64,000 nucleotides of DNA from JAQUTK01 sp963677415 (GCA_963677415.2 CAXXFJ010000037.1:1-64000), one strand, 5' to 3'; shown: positions 36,807 to 46,185, numbered from the stretch's first letter. Notes: generated by a model not told the origin, from the letters alone. Numbers and translations are program-made.

Positions 36807-38648
36807 ATGAAAAAGTTGAAAAATATATTTATGAGCTTGTTAGCATTGGCGATTCTTTTCACGGTCACTTCGTGTAAAGAAGAGGAATGGGATTCTCACT
36901 ACGATGCCTCGAGCAACCGCGGTACTCAAGAGTCTATGCTCATTAATTCACTGGATACCGTCTTTAATGGCAGGTATAGCCATATGGCTCAATGGTTCAA
37001 AGATGCCGAAATGGCTGATTTGATGAACTCTGGACTTCAATTTACAATTCTTGCCGTTCAAAATGAGACATTTGATTCTCTTTTCGGTGGAAGTTCTTAT
37101 TCTGCGGATGAAAAGCGTAATATTCTGATGAATGCGATCTTCTTTCAAGCAAATGTATTTCAGAATGATACCGGACGTTTAAATCTGATAAACGAACGAA
37201 TCAAATTTGTTGAAGGAGAGGATGTGAATTATCTTCTCAATTATCATAATGACAGGGTGAATCTGGATCCGCAATATACTAATATTCCTATTTATGATGG
37301 AATGCTTCAAGAAGTTGATAATCTGTTTGGTTTGAATGAAAATACTAAACTTTATTTTGATGCTTTGGATCCTTTATATAGTCAATTAGGTTCTTCTTTC
37401 ACTTGGGATACATTATATTATCCTGATGGAACTCAGCAAAAGCTTCCTTCTTACAAAAAGACAAAAGATCCTGCTGATCCTTCAAAGACTATTTGGGTTA
37501 CATCACTGGCTCCTGTTCGTCAATTGTATTTTGATAGTCTGTTTATCAATTCTGATAACAAGAAAGATAGCGTCAAAATTGTTGCTGAAGAAATGCAGTT
37601 CCTGATGACAAAAGATGTGCGCACTAAGCTTAATAGCTTGTATGAGGTCTTACAAAGTGCTGAAGCCACAAAGTATTTTGCTGGTTTTGATCCTGTTAAA
37701 ACAATTGAGCGTGAAGCTTCTGCTGATTCTATTATTAAGTTTATCAGTAAGACTGAGACAGCAGACTCCATAAAGTTTCTTTACTACAAGAACCAGAAAG
37801 TAACGAAAGAGTTTTCTTTCTTGAAGTCAAAGGTAACTACAGTGAAACTCACCGGAGGTAATAAGATCTATATGGTTGATTCTTTGCTCGTGAATCCGAA
37901 GTACCTCTCTCTCCTTGATAATTACATTGTTGATACGGCTATGTACAACGTAATCTCCAAATTTACTATCACTGATGAAATGGAAAAAATCTTTCAAGCG
38001 GATCCTTACAATGAAGCCCGTTTATTTACAACATCACCTGATGTTTATGAAAGGCCAGGTTCATTCTTTGCCGCAAAATTGGAAAAAGTTGAAAATTCAG
38101 CAGTTGTGGTTAGTGTTGCGAGTAACAAAGTACTTCCCAAAGATAGTGTACACTATTTCCAGTTCCGTTTCCCTCGAGAATATTTCAATTCGCAGAAATA
38201 TAAGTTTACCTTAATTTATGCTGTAAAAAAGAGTGCTCCTTCGTTTCGTCTTTCTATTCGCTCTGTAAATATGAATAAAGACACGACTCACATTCAATAT
38301 CTCTATCCTTTGCAGAAAGATGGTATTACACCGCTGAATTCTGTTCCTTTATCCATTACAGATGTTGACTCAATTCGAAGACTTGCTACTGAAATCAACT
38401 TTAGTGCTGACTACACCGGATTGCTTGATATTGTAAAAACAGATGTGGAAGGGAATATTCTTAAACCGGCTTACGATTTTTATTCTGTAACTTTTGAACC
38501 TTTCCAGGTTTTTGATTATACGGAAGAAATTTGGCTTCGATTTGAGTTGGGATCCGTATTGGTTCCGATGAATTCAACCAAGACGCAAACAACCGGTGGT
38601 AAGTTTATTTATATCAATAATTTCTACTTTGATAAGGTAGAAGAATAG
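36807..38648 (+). CDS. FAS1-like lipoprotein, diverged
   Basis: 613 aa. Lipobox TVTSC (Cys23) followed by KEEE, a strong surface-export-like tag. The N-terminal third (about 45-175) looks like a worn FAS1 domain: MAQWFKDAEMADLMNSG, FTILAVQNETFDSLF and IYDGMLQEVDNLFGL correspond to the first helix, the TVFAPTNEAF-type motif and the closing strand. The middle (about 180-390) is helical and unrecognised. The C-terminal third (about 415-613) is beta-rich and ends FIYINNFYFDKVEE, similar in layout to the end of the preceding protein. 35 bp after it, 36 bp before the second SusC. Confidence 0.75.
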   Translation: MKKLKNIFMSLLALAILFTVTSCKEEEWDSHYDASSNRGTQESMLINSLDTVFNGRYSHMAQWFKDAEMADLMNSGLQFTILAVQNETFDSLFGGSSYSADEKRNILMNAIFFQANVFQNDTGRLNLINERIKFVEGEDVNYLLNYHNDRVNLDPQYTNIPIYDGMLQEVDNLFGLNENTKLYFDALDPLYSQLGSSFTWDTLYYPDGTQQKLPSYKKTKDPADPSKTIWVTSLAPVRQLYFDSLFINSDNKKDSVKIVAEEMQFLMTKDVRTKLNSLYEVLQSAEATKYFAGFDPVKTIEREASADSIIKFISKTETADSIKFLYYKNQKVTKEFSFLKSKVTTVKLTGGNKIYMVDSLLVNPKYLSLLDNYIVDTAMYNVISKFTITDEMEKIFQADPYNEARLFTTSPDVYERPGSFFAAKLEKVENSAVVVSVASNKVLPKDSVHYFQFRFPREYFNSQKYKFTLIYAVKKSAPSFRLSIRSVNMNKDTTHIQYLYPLQKDGITPLNSVPLSITDVDSIRRLATEINFSADYTGLLDIVKTDVEGNILKPAYDFYSVTFEPFQVFDYTEEIWLRFELGSVLVPMNSTKTQTTGGKFIYINNFYFDKVEE

Positions 38649-38684
38649 GGAAATGAATCCGATTAACAAGTAAATTTCTGTAAT

Positions 38685-41600
38685 ATGAAACGAAATAAAA
38701 TTATTTTTAAATACTTACTCTCAGTAATCCTGTTCTCAGTAGTATCTGCGCCTTTGTCGGCTCAATCAGCAGATGTTGCTTCTGACTCAGCGGCGGTCTT
38801 GGAAGTAGTAAAGGCATTTACCATAACTGGTAAAGTTATATCCTCTGTCGATAGTAAACCTCTCGAAGGAATATCAGTGCGTATCCAAGGTGTAACCGGC
38901 TCGACGGAAACGGCGAGTGATGGTTCTTTTTCTATTGGTTCTCCTAATACGAAGTCATTCCTTGAACTTTCATATGTTGGATATAGAACACTCACACTGT
39001 TTCTAAGTGGAGCTACTAATTTTACAGTTCGTCTGGAACCGGAAGATTTTCCTTCCAATCTTGAGACTGTTACTCTACCAACAGGTACTTTTGAAAGAAG
39101 ATATATGGCTCAGTCTGCTGTTACCCTCAAAGATGATAAGTTCCAGTTCAGAGGAATCACCTCTCCGGAGTATTATATTCAGGGACAGTTGCCTGGAGTG
39201 AATGTGACTGCTTTCAACGGAGCTCCGGGTGCGGGTGCTGACATTGTGTTTCGTGCCAAGAATTCAATTTATGGCGGAAGCAAACCTCTTTATATCGTTG
39301 ATGGGATGGAAATCTCCCAGATGGACAATGCAACGATTTCTAACGGTTCATTTATCAGCTCGCTTATTACGCTTTCGCCGAATGATATTGAATCAATCAC
39401 TCCTTTGAAAGATGCAGCTGCGAAAGCAATTTATGGATCCAGAGGTGCCAATGGTGTGGTCGTAATTGAGACATTCAAAGGTCAGAAAGGTAGTTCCAAG
39501 ATTGATTTTAGTGCGACATTAGGAACAAGTGAAATGCGTAAGAGTACTCTTCCTATGTTATCAGGTAGTGAACATAGAAAGTATATGCTTGAGATGGCAC
39601 TCTCACAATACGATGGTAACCTTGGAGATGTGATCAACAATTTCAGTACTGCTTTGTTTAATGATCCGACCAATCCGAACAGAGATTTTATATATGAAAA
39701 GTATAATAATAATACGAACTGGATTAATGAAACTCAACAAGATGGGTTTTATCAGGATTATCATTTCAGAATGCGTGGTGGTGATGATGTATCAAAGTAT
39801 CTGTTTTCAATTGGTTATCTTGGAAATGAAGGAGTGATGATTGGCAATAACCTGACTCGTTTGAGTGCACGTTTTAACCTCGATTACAATATTACAAATG
39901 CGTTAGTATTTGGTAGTTCCCTTTCATTTTCGCAAATTAATCTGGATCAAAATCATCAATTAAACTCTGATTATAATACGTTGTTACTTTCTATGAAGAA
40001 ATCCCCTATTACAACGCCGTATATTCAAGATAATGTGTGGGGTGTTAACACTCCAGTACTTGAAGATCAAGATATTTTTGGTTTGCGCAATAATGTAGGT
40101 GATGGGTCTACTGCTGATAATAGCGGTTTGAACAATCCGGCTGCCATTTCAAGAGGTGCATACCGCAATGAGTATCTTTCCAATGCTATGACAGGACAAG
40201 TATCCCTTGCATATACGGCTGGTGATTTTAATTTCAAATTAGCATTAGGTTTAAATAACCGTACCGAGCAGACTATTGTCTTTATTCCAGAAACCGGGTT
40301 TGCAACTGTTGGTGATAAATACAGAACGTCTATTCAGGGATATTATGACAACATGCTCATTGATACGAAGTTTGACGTTACATATCATAAACGTTTCAAT
40401 TATGTACACGATTTCAGTGCTAAAGCTGGTATTCAATTATTGAATAATGATCTTCAGTATCGTTACGGTCGTTCTTTTAACGCTGCAAGTGATTATTATA
40501 CACTGCTTAGTGGAAGCAGGGATTCGATCTCTTCCCGTTCTGATATTTGGAGATCTCTAGGTATGTATGGTACATTCAACTATGTTTATTATGATCGTTA
40601 TATCTTGAATGCAACAGCTCGTGTAGATGCTTCCTCTCGTTTCGGCGCAAAAACAAAAGCTATTCTTTTTCCTGCGATTGGAGCAGCGTGGAGAATTGAT
40701 CGCGAAGATTTTCTTCGCAACTCTTCTGTAATCAACGAACTTAAGTTAAGAGTAAGCTATGGATTGACAGGAAACGATAATATTGGTAATTACTATGCTA
40801 AACTTTTGTACCAACCTTCCAATTACAAAGATCTTGGAGGTTTTGCAATACAAAACCTTGCGAATGAAAAACTGAAACCTGAAATAAATAGAGAGTTTCA
40901 GGCTGGTTTAGATTGGGGTTTGTTTGGCAATAAGATTACTATGAATGTGGATTATTTCAATACAGTCAATTCAAATATGATTGTGTTCAATAACATCAAA
41001 CAAACAGCTGGTATATCAGGTGCGTATATGAATGTGGGTGAAAACACAAACAAAGGTTTGGAAGCAGGACTAAATTTTGCATTTAAAACAGGAGCAGTAA
41101 AATACAACTTGGGTGCTACTTTTGCAACAGTGGATACGAAAGTAACTAAGATGCCTTCTTCAACTCCATATATTGAAAATACCTACCAGGGAATATTTAC
41201 TGCGCGTGCTCAGGAGGGACAGGCTTTAGGCTCTTATTATGGATACCAGACAAACGGAGTGTATTCTTCGTCTGCTGATTTGATCAGTAGTGCTACTGGT
41301 AAGGATGTTGTTAATGGTAAGAATGAATATAATCAAAATGTATATGAAGCTTTCCAGGCTGGTGATGTCAAGTTTGTCGATCAGAATAAAGATGGTGTGA
41401 TTAATGAAAAGGACAAAGTATTTCTTGGAGACCCAAATTCTGATTATTTCGGAAGTTTTAAAGGAGATATTTCTTTCAAAGGATTTACTCTAAGTGCTTT
41501 GGTTGATTATCAGCTAGGTCGTGACATCGTAAATGGTTTGCGTTATGAACTTGAAAGTCAGTCTGGCTATGCTAATCAAACTATTGCGGTCAACCGTAGA

Positions 41601-41936
41601 TGGAGACAAGCAGGTGATGTGACTGACATGCCACGACTTTCGTATGGAGATCCATCAGGAAATAATCGTTTCTCTGACCGTTGGATTGAAGATGGCTCTT
41701 TTGTTCGTCTAAGAAATGTGACTTTCAGCTATGACTTGCCAACTAGTCTGGCTAAAAAAGCTTATCTTCAAAAAGTTACTTTCTTTGTAACTGGAGAAAA
41801 CTTGCTTACGTGGACTAAATATACCGGATTGGATCCCGAATTCAATAGCTTGAATGATGGACTTCTCTATGGTGTTGATGGTGGCTCAATGCCTGTAACA
41901 CGCAGTTATTCAGCAGGTATAAGAATTGGTTTGTAA
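38685..41936 (+). CDS. SusC/RagA-family TonB-linked outer-membrane transporter (second copy)
   Basis: 1083 aa. Signal peptide to about residue 27 (PLSAQS), CarboxypepD_reg-like domain (about 46-118), plug (about 145-265, with YYIQGQLPGVNV and KDAAAKAIYGSRGANGVVVIET) and a long barrel. The C-terminus is SAGIRIGL, without the terminal aromatic seen in the first SusC. Clearly diverged from the first copy, not a recent duplication. SusD partner follows by 20 bp. Confidence 0.95.
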   Translation: MKRNKIIFKYLLSVILFSVVSAPLSAQSADVASDSAAVLEVVKAFTITGKVISSVDSKPLEGISVRIQGVTGSTETASDGSFSIGSPNTKSFLELSYVGYRTLTLFLSGATNFTVRLEPEDFPSNLETVTLPTGTFERRYMAQSAVTLKDDKFQFRGITSPEYYIQGQLPGVNVTAFNGAPGAGADIVFRAKNSIYGGSKPLYIVDGMEISQMDNATISNGSFISSLITLSPNDIESITPLKDAAAKAIYGSRGANGVVVIETFKGQKGSSKIDFSATLGTSEMRKSTLPMLSGSEHRKYMLEMALSQYDGNLGDVINNFSTALFNDPTNPNRDFIYEKYNNNTNWINETQQDGFYQDYHFRMRGGDDVSKYLFSIGYLGNEGVMIGNNLTRLSARFNLDYNITNALVFGSSLSFSQINLDQNHQLNSDYNTLLLSMKKSPITTPYIQDNVWGVNTPVLEDQDIFGLRNNVGDGSTADNSGLNNPAAISRGAYRNEYLSNAMTGQVSLAYTAGDFNFKLALGLNNRTEQTIVFIPETGFATVGDKYRTSIQGYYDNMLIDTKFDVTYHKRFNYVHDFSAKAGIQLLNNDLQYRYGRSFNAASDYYTLLSGSRDSISSRSDIWRSLGMYGTFNYVYYDRYILNATARVDASSRFGAKTKAILFPAIGAAWRIDREDFLRNSSVINELKLRVSYGLTGNDNIGNYYAKLLYQPSNYKDLGGFAIQNLANEKLKPEINREFQAGLDWGLFGNKITMNVDYFNTVNSNMIVFNNIKQTAGISGAYMNVGENTNKGLEAGLNFAFKTGAVKYNLGATFATVDTKVTKMPSSTPYIENTYQGIFTARAQEGQALGSYYGYQTNGVYSSSADLISSATGKDVVNGKNEYNQNVYEAFQAGDVKFVDQNKDGVINEKDKVFLGDPNSDYFGSFKGDISFKGFTLSALVDYQLGRDIVNGLRYELESQSGYANQTIAVNRRWRQAGDVTDMPRLSYGDPSGNNRFSDRWIEDGSFVRLRNVTFSYDLPTSLAKKAYLQKVTFFVTGENLLTWTKYTGLDPEFNSLNDGLLYGVDGGSMPVTRSYSAGIRIGL

Positions 41937-41956
41937 TACATAAATAGAAAAGACAC

Positions 41957-43669
41957 ATGAAAGAATTTATAACAAAAATACAGTATGCGATCTTGCTCGC
42001 ACTAATTGTAGTAATGCCTTCTTGCTCTGATGCATTAGACATAGATCCGGATGATGCACTGACTCAGTCTGAGATTTACAATGACTACAAAGACATGTTT
42101 ACAATCAAACTGGGATTGTATGATATTATGCAGGATCTGGTTGAACAGTCATTTGTATTAGGAGAGTGTCGTGGAGACCTTGTTACTAGCGGACCCGGTG
42201 CAAAGGGACAATATTCTGATGCTGCTGAGTTTCTTGATAATAACGTGTCCGTTGATAATAAATACATAGACTGGTCTGGTTATTATCACCTGATTAATCA
42301 ATGTAACGATGCGTTGGTGAAATATCCTATCCTGAAGCTTAAACAACCTAAACTGGAAACCGATGAGAATTTGTCTGCTATCTATAAGCACATTGTTGGA
42401 GAGACTTTGTGGTTGAGAGCTTGGGCATACTTTAAGTTGATTCAAAACTGGGGAGATGTTCCTTTTTATACGGAACCAATCTATACTGTAGAGCAGTCTG
42501 AACTCGCCAAATATAATACTCCGGTGCCGCAGGACTCTATCCTGAATCAGCTTGAACGTGACCTTTCTTACTCATTCCGCAATTGTGAGTACAACTGGGC
42601 ATGGGCAAATCTTCCGACTCTTTGGAATCATGAAACCGTGAATATGTGTGCTGTGGTTAGTCTGTATACGGATGTACTGATGTACAGACAAAAATATCAG
42701 AAAGCATGGGATGTTGCTTCAAAAATTGTTGTTGGTGGCTATGTATCTACTTTTAATGAGAATTTCCACGATTCTTTCAATATTTCATTGGCTAAGTATA
42801 CATGGGCAGGAGGAGAAGAAAACCCATGGTTTAGAACGATGTTTCGGTATGCTAACGAATCGCAAGGGGGGCAATTTGCATATCGAGAAGAAGGTCTTGT
42901 GTTAGCTTTCAGTATAGAAGGAAGTTCGTTCACTACAGAGAGACATCCTTTGACTGCCTGGACCAACAACCGTTATAGTGATAATGGGCAATTCGTTGTC
43001 AAACCTTCTTATCCGAGTATTCAGATGTTTATGAAACAAGATGATCAGGTACGTGGTAATTATGGTTCTTACTTACTGGATGATGAATATAGAGCAGGCT
43101 CTGTTGATACTATAATTTGGAAGTATGTTGGTTTGGAGTGTTTTAGAGAAGCAGGAAGTGCATCCTCCGATACAGAAACAAATACTTCCGGCAAATCTGT
43201 TGTTGTTTCTTCTATTACTCGTCGTGGTGTCAATCGCTCCCTGGGATATGGAAATATCAATGTATATCGTACAGCGGGTCTTTGGCTGAGAGCTGCTGAA
43301 GCAGCTAACCGTGTAGGTTTGAGTACTACTGCTGTTACTCTAATGAACGAAGTACGTAACCGTGTAGGTGTTGGAGCATCAAATGTTAAACAGAATGCTT
43401 CTGTTGAAGACATTGAAAATGCGTTGATCGAAGAAAGAGCATTGGAACTTGCCTACGAAGGAGAACGCTGGTATGATCTGGTTTCTGTTGCTGTACGTCG
43501 TACCGATCCGAACTTCCTTATCGACAGAGTTGTTGCTAAAGCTCCTCAAGCCGAACAGGCAGCTGTAAGAGCGCGTTTGCAATTTCAAAAGAATCAGGCT
43601 TTGGAATTTGGTTCATCTGATGATCCACAGTACTGGTGGAAGTTGCCTAGACCTGCAGTATATAGATAA
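41957..43669 (+). CDS. SusD/RagB-family substrate-binding lipoprotein (second copy)
   Basis: 570 aa. Lipobox VMPSC (Cys23). N-terminal SusD region (ALTQSEIYNDYKDMFTIKLGLYDIM), TPR-like helices with LWLRAWAYFKLIQNWGDVPF, and C-terminal IEERALELAYEGERWYDLVSVAVRR, all typical. Partner of the second SusC. Downstream lipoprotein follows by 33 bp, in the position SusE-type accessory proteins often occupy. Confidence 0.95.
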   Translation: MKEFITKIQYAILLALIVVMPSCSDALDIDPDDALTQSEIYNDYKDMFTIKLGLYDIMQDLVEQSFVLGECRGDLVTSGPGAKGQYSDAAEFLDNNVSVDNKYIDWSGYYHLINQCNDALVKYPILKLKQPKLETDENLSAIYKHIVGETLWLRAWAYFKLIQNWGDVPFYTEPIYTVEQSELAKYNTPVPQDSILNQLERDLSYSFRNCEYNWAWANLPTLWNHETVNMCAVVSLYTDVLMYRQKYQKAWDVASKIVVGGYVSTFNENFHDSFNISLAKYTWAGGEENPWFRTMFRYANESQGGQFAYREEGLVLAFSIEGSSFTTERHPLTAWTNNRYSDNGQFVVKPSYPSIQMFMKQDDQVRGNYGSYLLDDEYRAGSVDTIIWKYVGLECFREAGSASSDTETNTSGKSVVVSSITRRGVNRSLGYGNINVYRTAGLWLRAAEAANRVGLSTTAVTLMNEVRNRVGVGASNVKQNASVEDIENALIEERALELAYEGERWYDLVSVAVRRTDPNFLIDRVVAKAPQAEQAAVRARLQFQKNQALEFGSSDDPQYWWKLPRPAVYR

Positions 43670-43702
43670 TATTAATAATTAGACGACTAAAATCGATAAG
43701 AT

Positions 43703-45304
43703 ATGAAAAAGATTTTTTTAGTAGCATCGATACTCTTTGCGGGTATCTACATGACGAGTTGTCAATCTGACATAGCGTATGATCGTCTTGAAGGAGATAA
43801 GACAAATAATCTTGATACCACGACAATCAATGAAAAGGCGAAAGATACGGTTGGTATTGAGCTATTTGTCTCTGATAAATATCTGATTCTCGATGGCAAG
43901 GAGGAACGATTCTTGTACTATTCAGCCAAAGCAGGTATGCTCGCTGTGAATAGCGTCCTTCTTCCTGAGAGTGATAATCCGGCTTTACCGCCAGATTCAT
44001 TAGCATTCAATGCTTCTTTTGAGAATCCCGGCTTTGTCGCAGCGTGTCGCTTGGCTGATGTATCAGATGGAAATTTCTTTTATGGATTCACAACATCATG
44101 TGCAGTCAACGACTCTTCAGTAGTTCTCATGGGAGAAAAGCGCGTAAACGAAAAGTACACCAATGACTACAGTGATAATTACATTGTCACTCAAAAACGC
44201 GGCACCGGTAAGTATGTGTATAGTAACGTGTTTCGTTATGCTCCTTATGGAGTGCAATATCTGTATGATACAAATCCTTCTGTTGGGTCTGATGGAAAAC
44301 AAACAATCATGGCAAAAACCAATACCGGTTTAATAGTTGGCCATTATGATGCTGCAGCTGATACAGTAAACTGGGATCATTATCCAAAAGCTTTTGAAGC
44401 ATTGAATGATTCCAATAAGGCAGGTGCCCGTTTCTATCAGCTGACTCCTCCTCAAATTGCGTATAACTCCAAATTTGGATTTATGATGTTTATGGGTAGT
44501 CAGCTCGACCAGGCGACCACTAAACCAGGCTATATTCTTTCTATTGATCAGACTACCGGAGTTATTACAGAGGCATTGAGAGATTGGGCTCCGAGATATA
44601 CTCAAGGATATCTGGAAACTGGTACAGGTGCTTTAATTACAGACCGTATCCCGTTGTTATCTAATGTTATCATTTATACGATTGAAGATGACTCTTTTGC
44701 AGATGATTCATTGGGTGGACTTCCTGCTGGAAGTATGTTGATGTTTGGTTACAACAAGGATAAGATATATCAGTCATACTATCGATATAAAACAGGAGAT
44801 CAAATATCGGACATTAAGTTCGAACTTGGCTATCTGGCAAATGTTGAAGGGACTACAAACAAACATAGTCCTGTTAACATAATAATTAACCCTTATACTA
44901 AGAGAATTGAGATGGTTCATTCAACTCCGTTTCTTATGGAGTTGTATAGTATGAGTGTAACTGACTTTGTCAATACGGATCTAATAGCCGGTAGAAAGAG
45001 ATGGACAAAAGAATGTAACCTCCTAGACCGTGACATTTCAATCCGTGGTACCGGAATGTATCCTCTTGGTGGAATCATAAACATGGATCGCACTGTCTAT
45101 AGCTCTTATATGAGTACAGTAGAGAAATCGGCTGTTGTGCCTGATGTACCATTGCGTCCGGGCGTGCAACGTATTTTCTTTTGCTGTGGCGATGAATATC
45201 CGGCTCGTGTAGCTGTGTTTGAATTGACTCGTTCGCTTGACACCGAATCCTTCAAGACATGGGTTAATAATAAACGTTCTTATATTGAAGCTCAATCATA
45301 TTAA
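43703..45304 (+). CDS. lipoprotein of unknown function in SusCD operon
   Basis: 533 aa. Lipobox YMTSC (Cys20) then QSD. I do not recognise the family. The first 130 residues are beta-rich after a Thr/Asn linker (EGDKTNNLDTTTINEK). From about 150 the pattern of short strands separated by Gly/Asp turns (GKYVYSNVFRYAPYG, GLIVGHYDAAADTVNWD, GYILSIDQTTGVITEA) suggests a beta-propeller-like body. Its place directly after SusD hints at a surface accessory role analogous to SusE/SusF, but that is only position. Confidence 0.7.
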   Translation: MKKIFLVASILFAGIYMTSCQSDIAYDRLEGDKTNNLDTTTINEKAKDTVGIELFVSDKYLILDGKEERFLYYSAKAGMLAVNSVLLPESDNPALPPDSLAFNASFENPGFVAACRLADVSDGNFFYGFTTSCAVNDSSVVLMGEKRVNEKYTNDYSDNYIVTQKRGTGKYVYSNVFRYAPYGVQYLYDTNPSVGSDGKQTIMAKTNTGLIVGHYDAAADTVNWDHYPKAFEALNDSNKAGARFYQLTPPQIAYNSKFGFMMFMGSQLDQATTKPGYILSIDQTTGVITEALRDWAPRYTQGYLETGTGALITDRIPLLSNVIIYTIEDDSFADDSLGGLPAGSMLMFGYNKDKIYQSYYRYKTGDQISDIKFELGYLANVEGTTNKHSPVNIIINPYTKRIEMVHSTPFLMELYSMSVTDFVNTDLIAGRKRWTKECNLLDRDISIRGTGMYPLGGIINMDRTVYSSYMSTVEKSAVVPDVPLRPGVQRIFFCCGDEYPARVAVFELTRSLDTESFKTWVNNKRSYIEAQSY

Positions 45305-45321
45305 TAGAGGAGGTCCGAACA

Positions 45322-45999
45322 ATGAAGAATCTTAGATATTTAGCATTAGTAGTTTTCTTGGTTTCTGGAATAACAGCTATGACGGCTCAAGTTAAGATCG
45401 ATCGTTTATCGGGTACCTATGAAGGCGCTAAGAAGAAAGATCTTGCTGAAGGTCAGGGAAAAGCGATAGGTAAGGATACTTACGAAGGAAACTTCAAGAA
45501 AGGACTTCCTGAAGGTCAAGGATCTTATATCTTTGGTGATAGTATAATGCTTGACGATTTTTATTATATCCCTGGAGATAAGTATGAAGGTGCTTTCAAG
45601 AAAGGAAAATTTGAAGGCAAGGGAAAGATAACGTTTGCTGACAAAGTAAAAGGTGTTCTTGAAGGTTATTTTGAGGACGGTAAATATGTCGGTAAAACCA
45701 AGGATGGCTATATTTGGGTTAAAGAAGAATCATCGGGAATAAACCGCGTTATTGTTCAGAAACGCAACAGTAGTAAAAATGATATTTCACTAAGTGGAAT
45801 TGGTGAATTGATAGAGATTGGTGCTGTTCATAGGGATTTTAACTCAACAGCACAGACATGGAACGATATTCGGCGCGAAGACTTTCCTTATACAATTTAT
45901 ATAAAGGGCGTCAATGCTTCAAATTACTCACGTTGTGTGGTCAAAATTATTATTGAATCTCCGGGAACCTGGGAAATCAAGGTCGTACCTAATATGTAG
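45322..45999 (+). CDS. exported MORN-repeat protein
   Basis: 225 aa with a signal peptide (MKNLRYLALVVFLVSGITAMTAQ) and no lipobox, so probably periplasmic or released. Three or four MORN repeats: GTYEGAKKKDLAEGQGK (31-47), DTYEGNFKKGLPEGQG (52-67), DKYEGAFKKGKFEGKG (86-101) and a worn GVLEGYFEDGKYVGK (111-125). A non-MORN C-terminal domain follows (about 140-225). A strong Shine-Dalgarno (GAGGAGG) precedes the ATG, and the gene is 17 bp after the previous one. Last gene of the operon. Function unknown. Confidence 0.8.
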   Translation: MKNLRYLALVVFLVSGITAMTAQVKIDRLSGTYEGAKKKDLAEGQGKAIGKDTYEGNFKKGLPEGQGSYIFGDSIMLDDFYYIPGDKYEGAFKKGKFEGKGKITFADKVKGVLEGYFEDGKYVGKTKDGYIWVKEESSGINRVIVQKRNSSKNDISLSGIGELIEIGAVHRDFNSTAQTWNDIRREDFPYTIYIKGVNASNYSRCVVKIIIESPGTWEIKVVPNM

Positions 46000-46012
46000 T
46001 ATTTTTGATAAA

Positions 46013-46048
46013 AAGAAGCGTTCCGAAATAATCGGAACGCTTCTTTTT
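46013..46048 (+). terminator. terminator of the FAS1-SusCD operon
   Basis: AAGAAGCGTTCCGA pairs perfectly with TCGGAACGCTTCTT around a 5-nt loop and runs into a T-run. It lies 13 bp after the MORN gene, so it marks the operon end. Confidence 0.92.
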
Positions 46049-46121
46049 GTGTAAAGGTCTGACAGTTTATAGCTTTATATTTTGCAGCTTATCTCCGATG
46101 ATTACGGGTTCTAATATACGC

Positions 46122-46160
46122 AAAAAATAAGCGGGGTTGCCTCTTATGAGACAGCCCCGC
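46122..46160 (-). terminator. terminator of the rpsF-rpsR-rplI operon
   Basis: GCGGGGTTGCCTC/GAGACAGCCCCGC forms a 13-bp stem with one mismatch and a TTAT loop (46131-46160). On the minus strand it is followed by a T-rich tract (plus-strand AAAAAA at 46122-46127). No T-run on the plus side. Confidence 0.85.
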
Positions 46161-46185
46161 ACTAGTTAAGATCTATGAGCCAGAA

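Noticed and set aside
36807..38648. Third SusD-like or enzyme gene
   Set aside because: No SusD helices or catalytic motif found; the N-terminal third fits an eroded FAS1 domain better.
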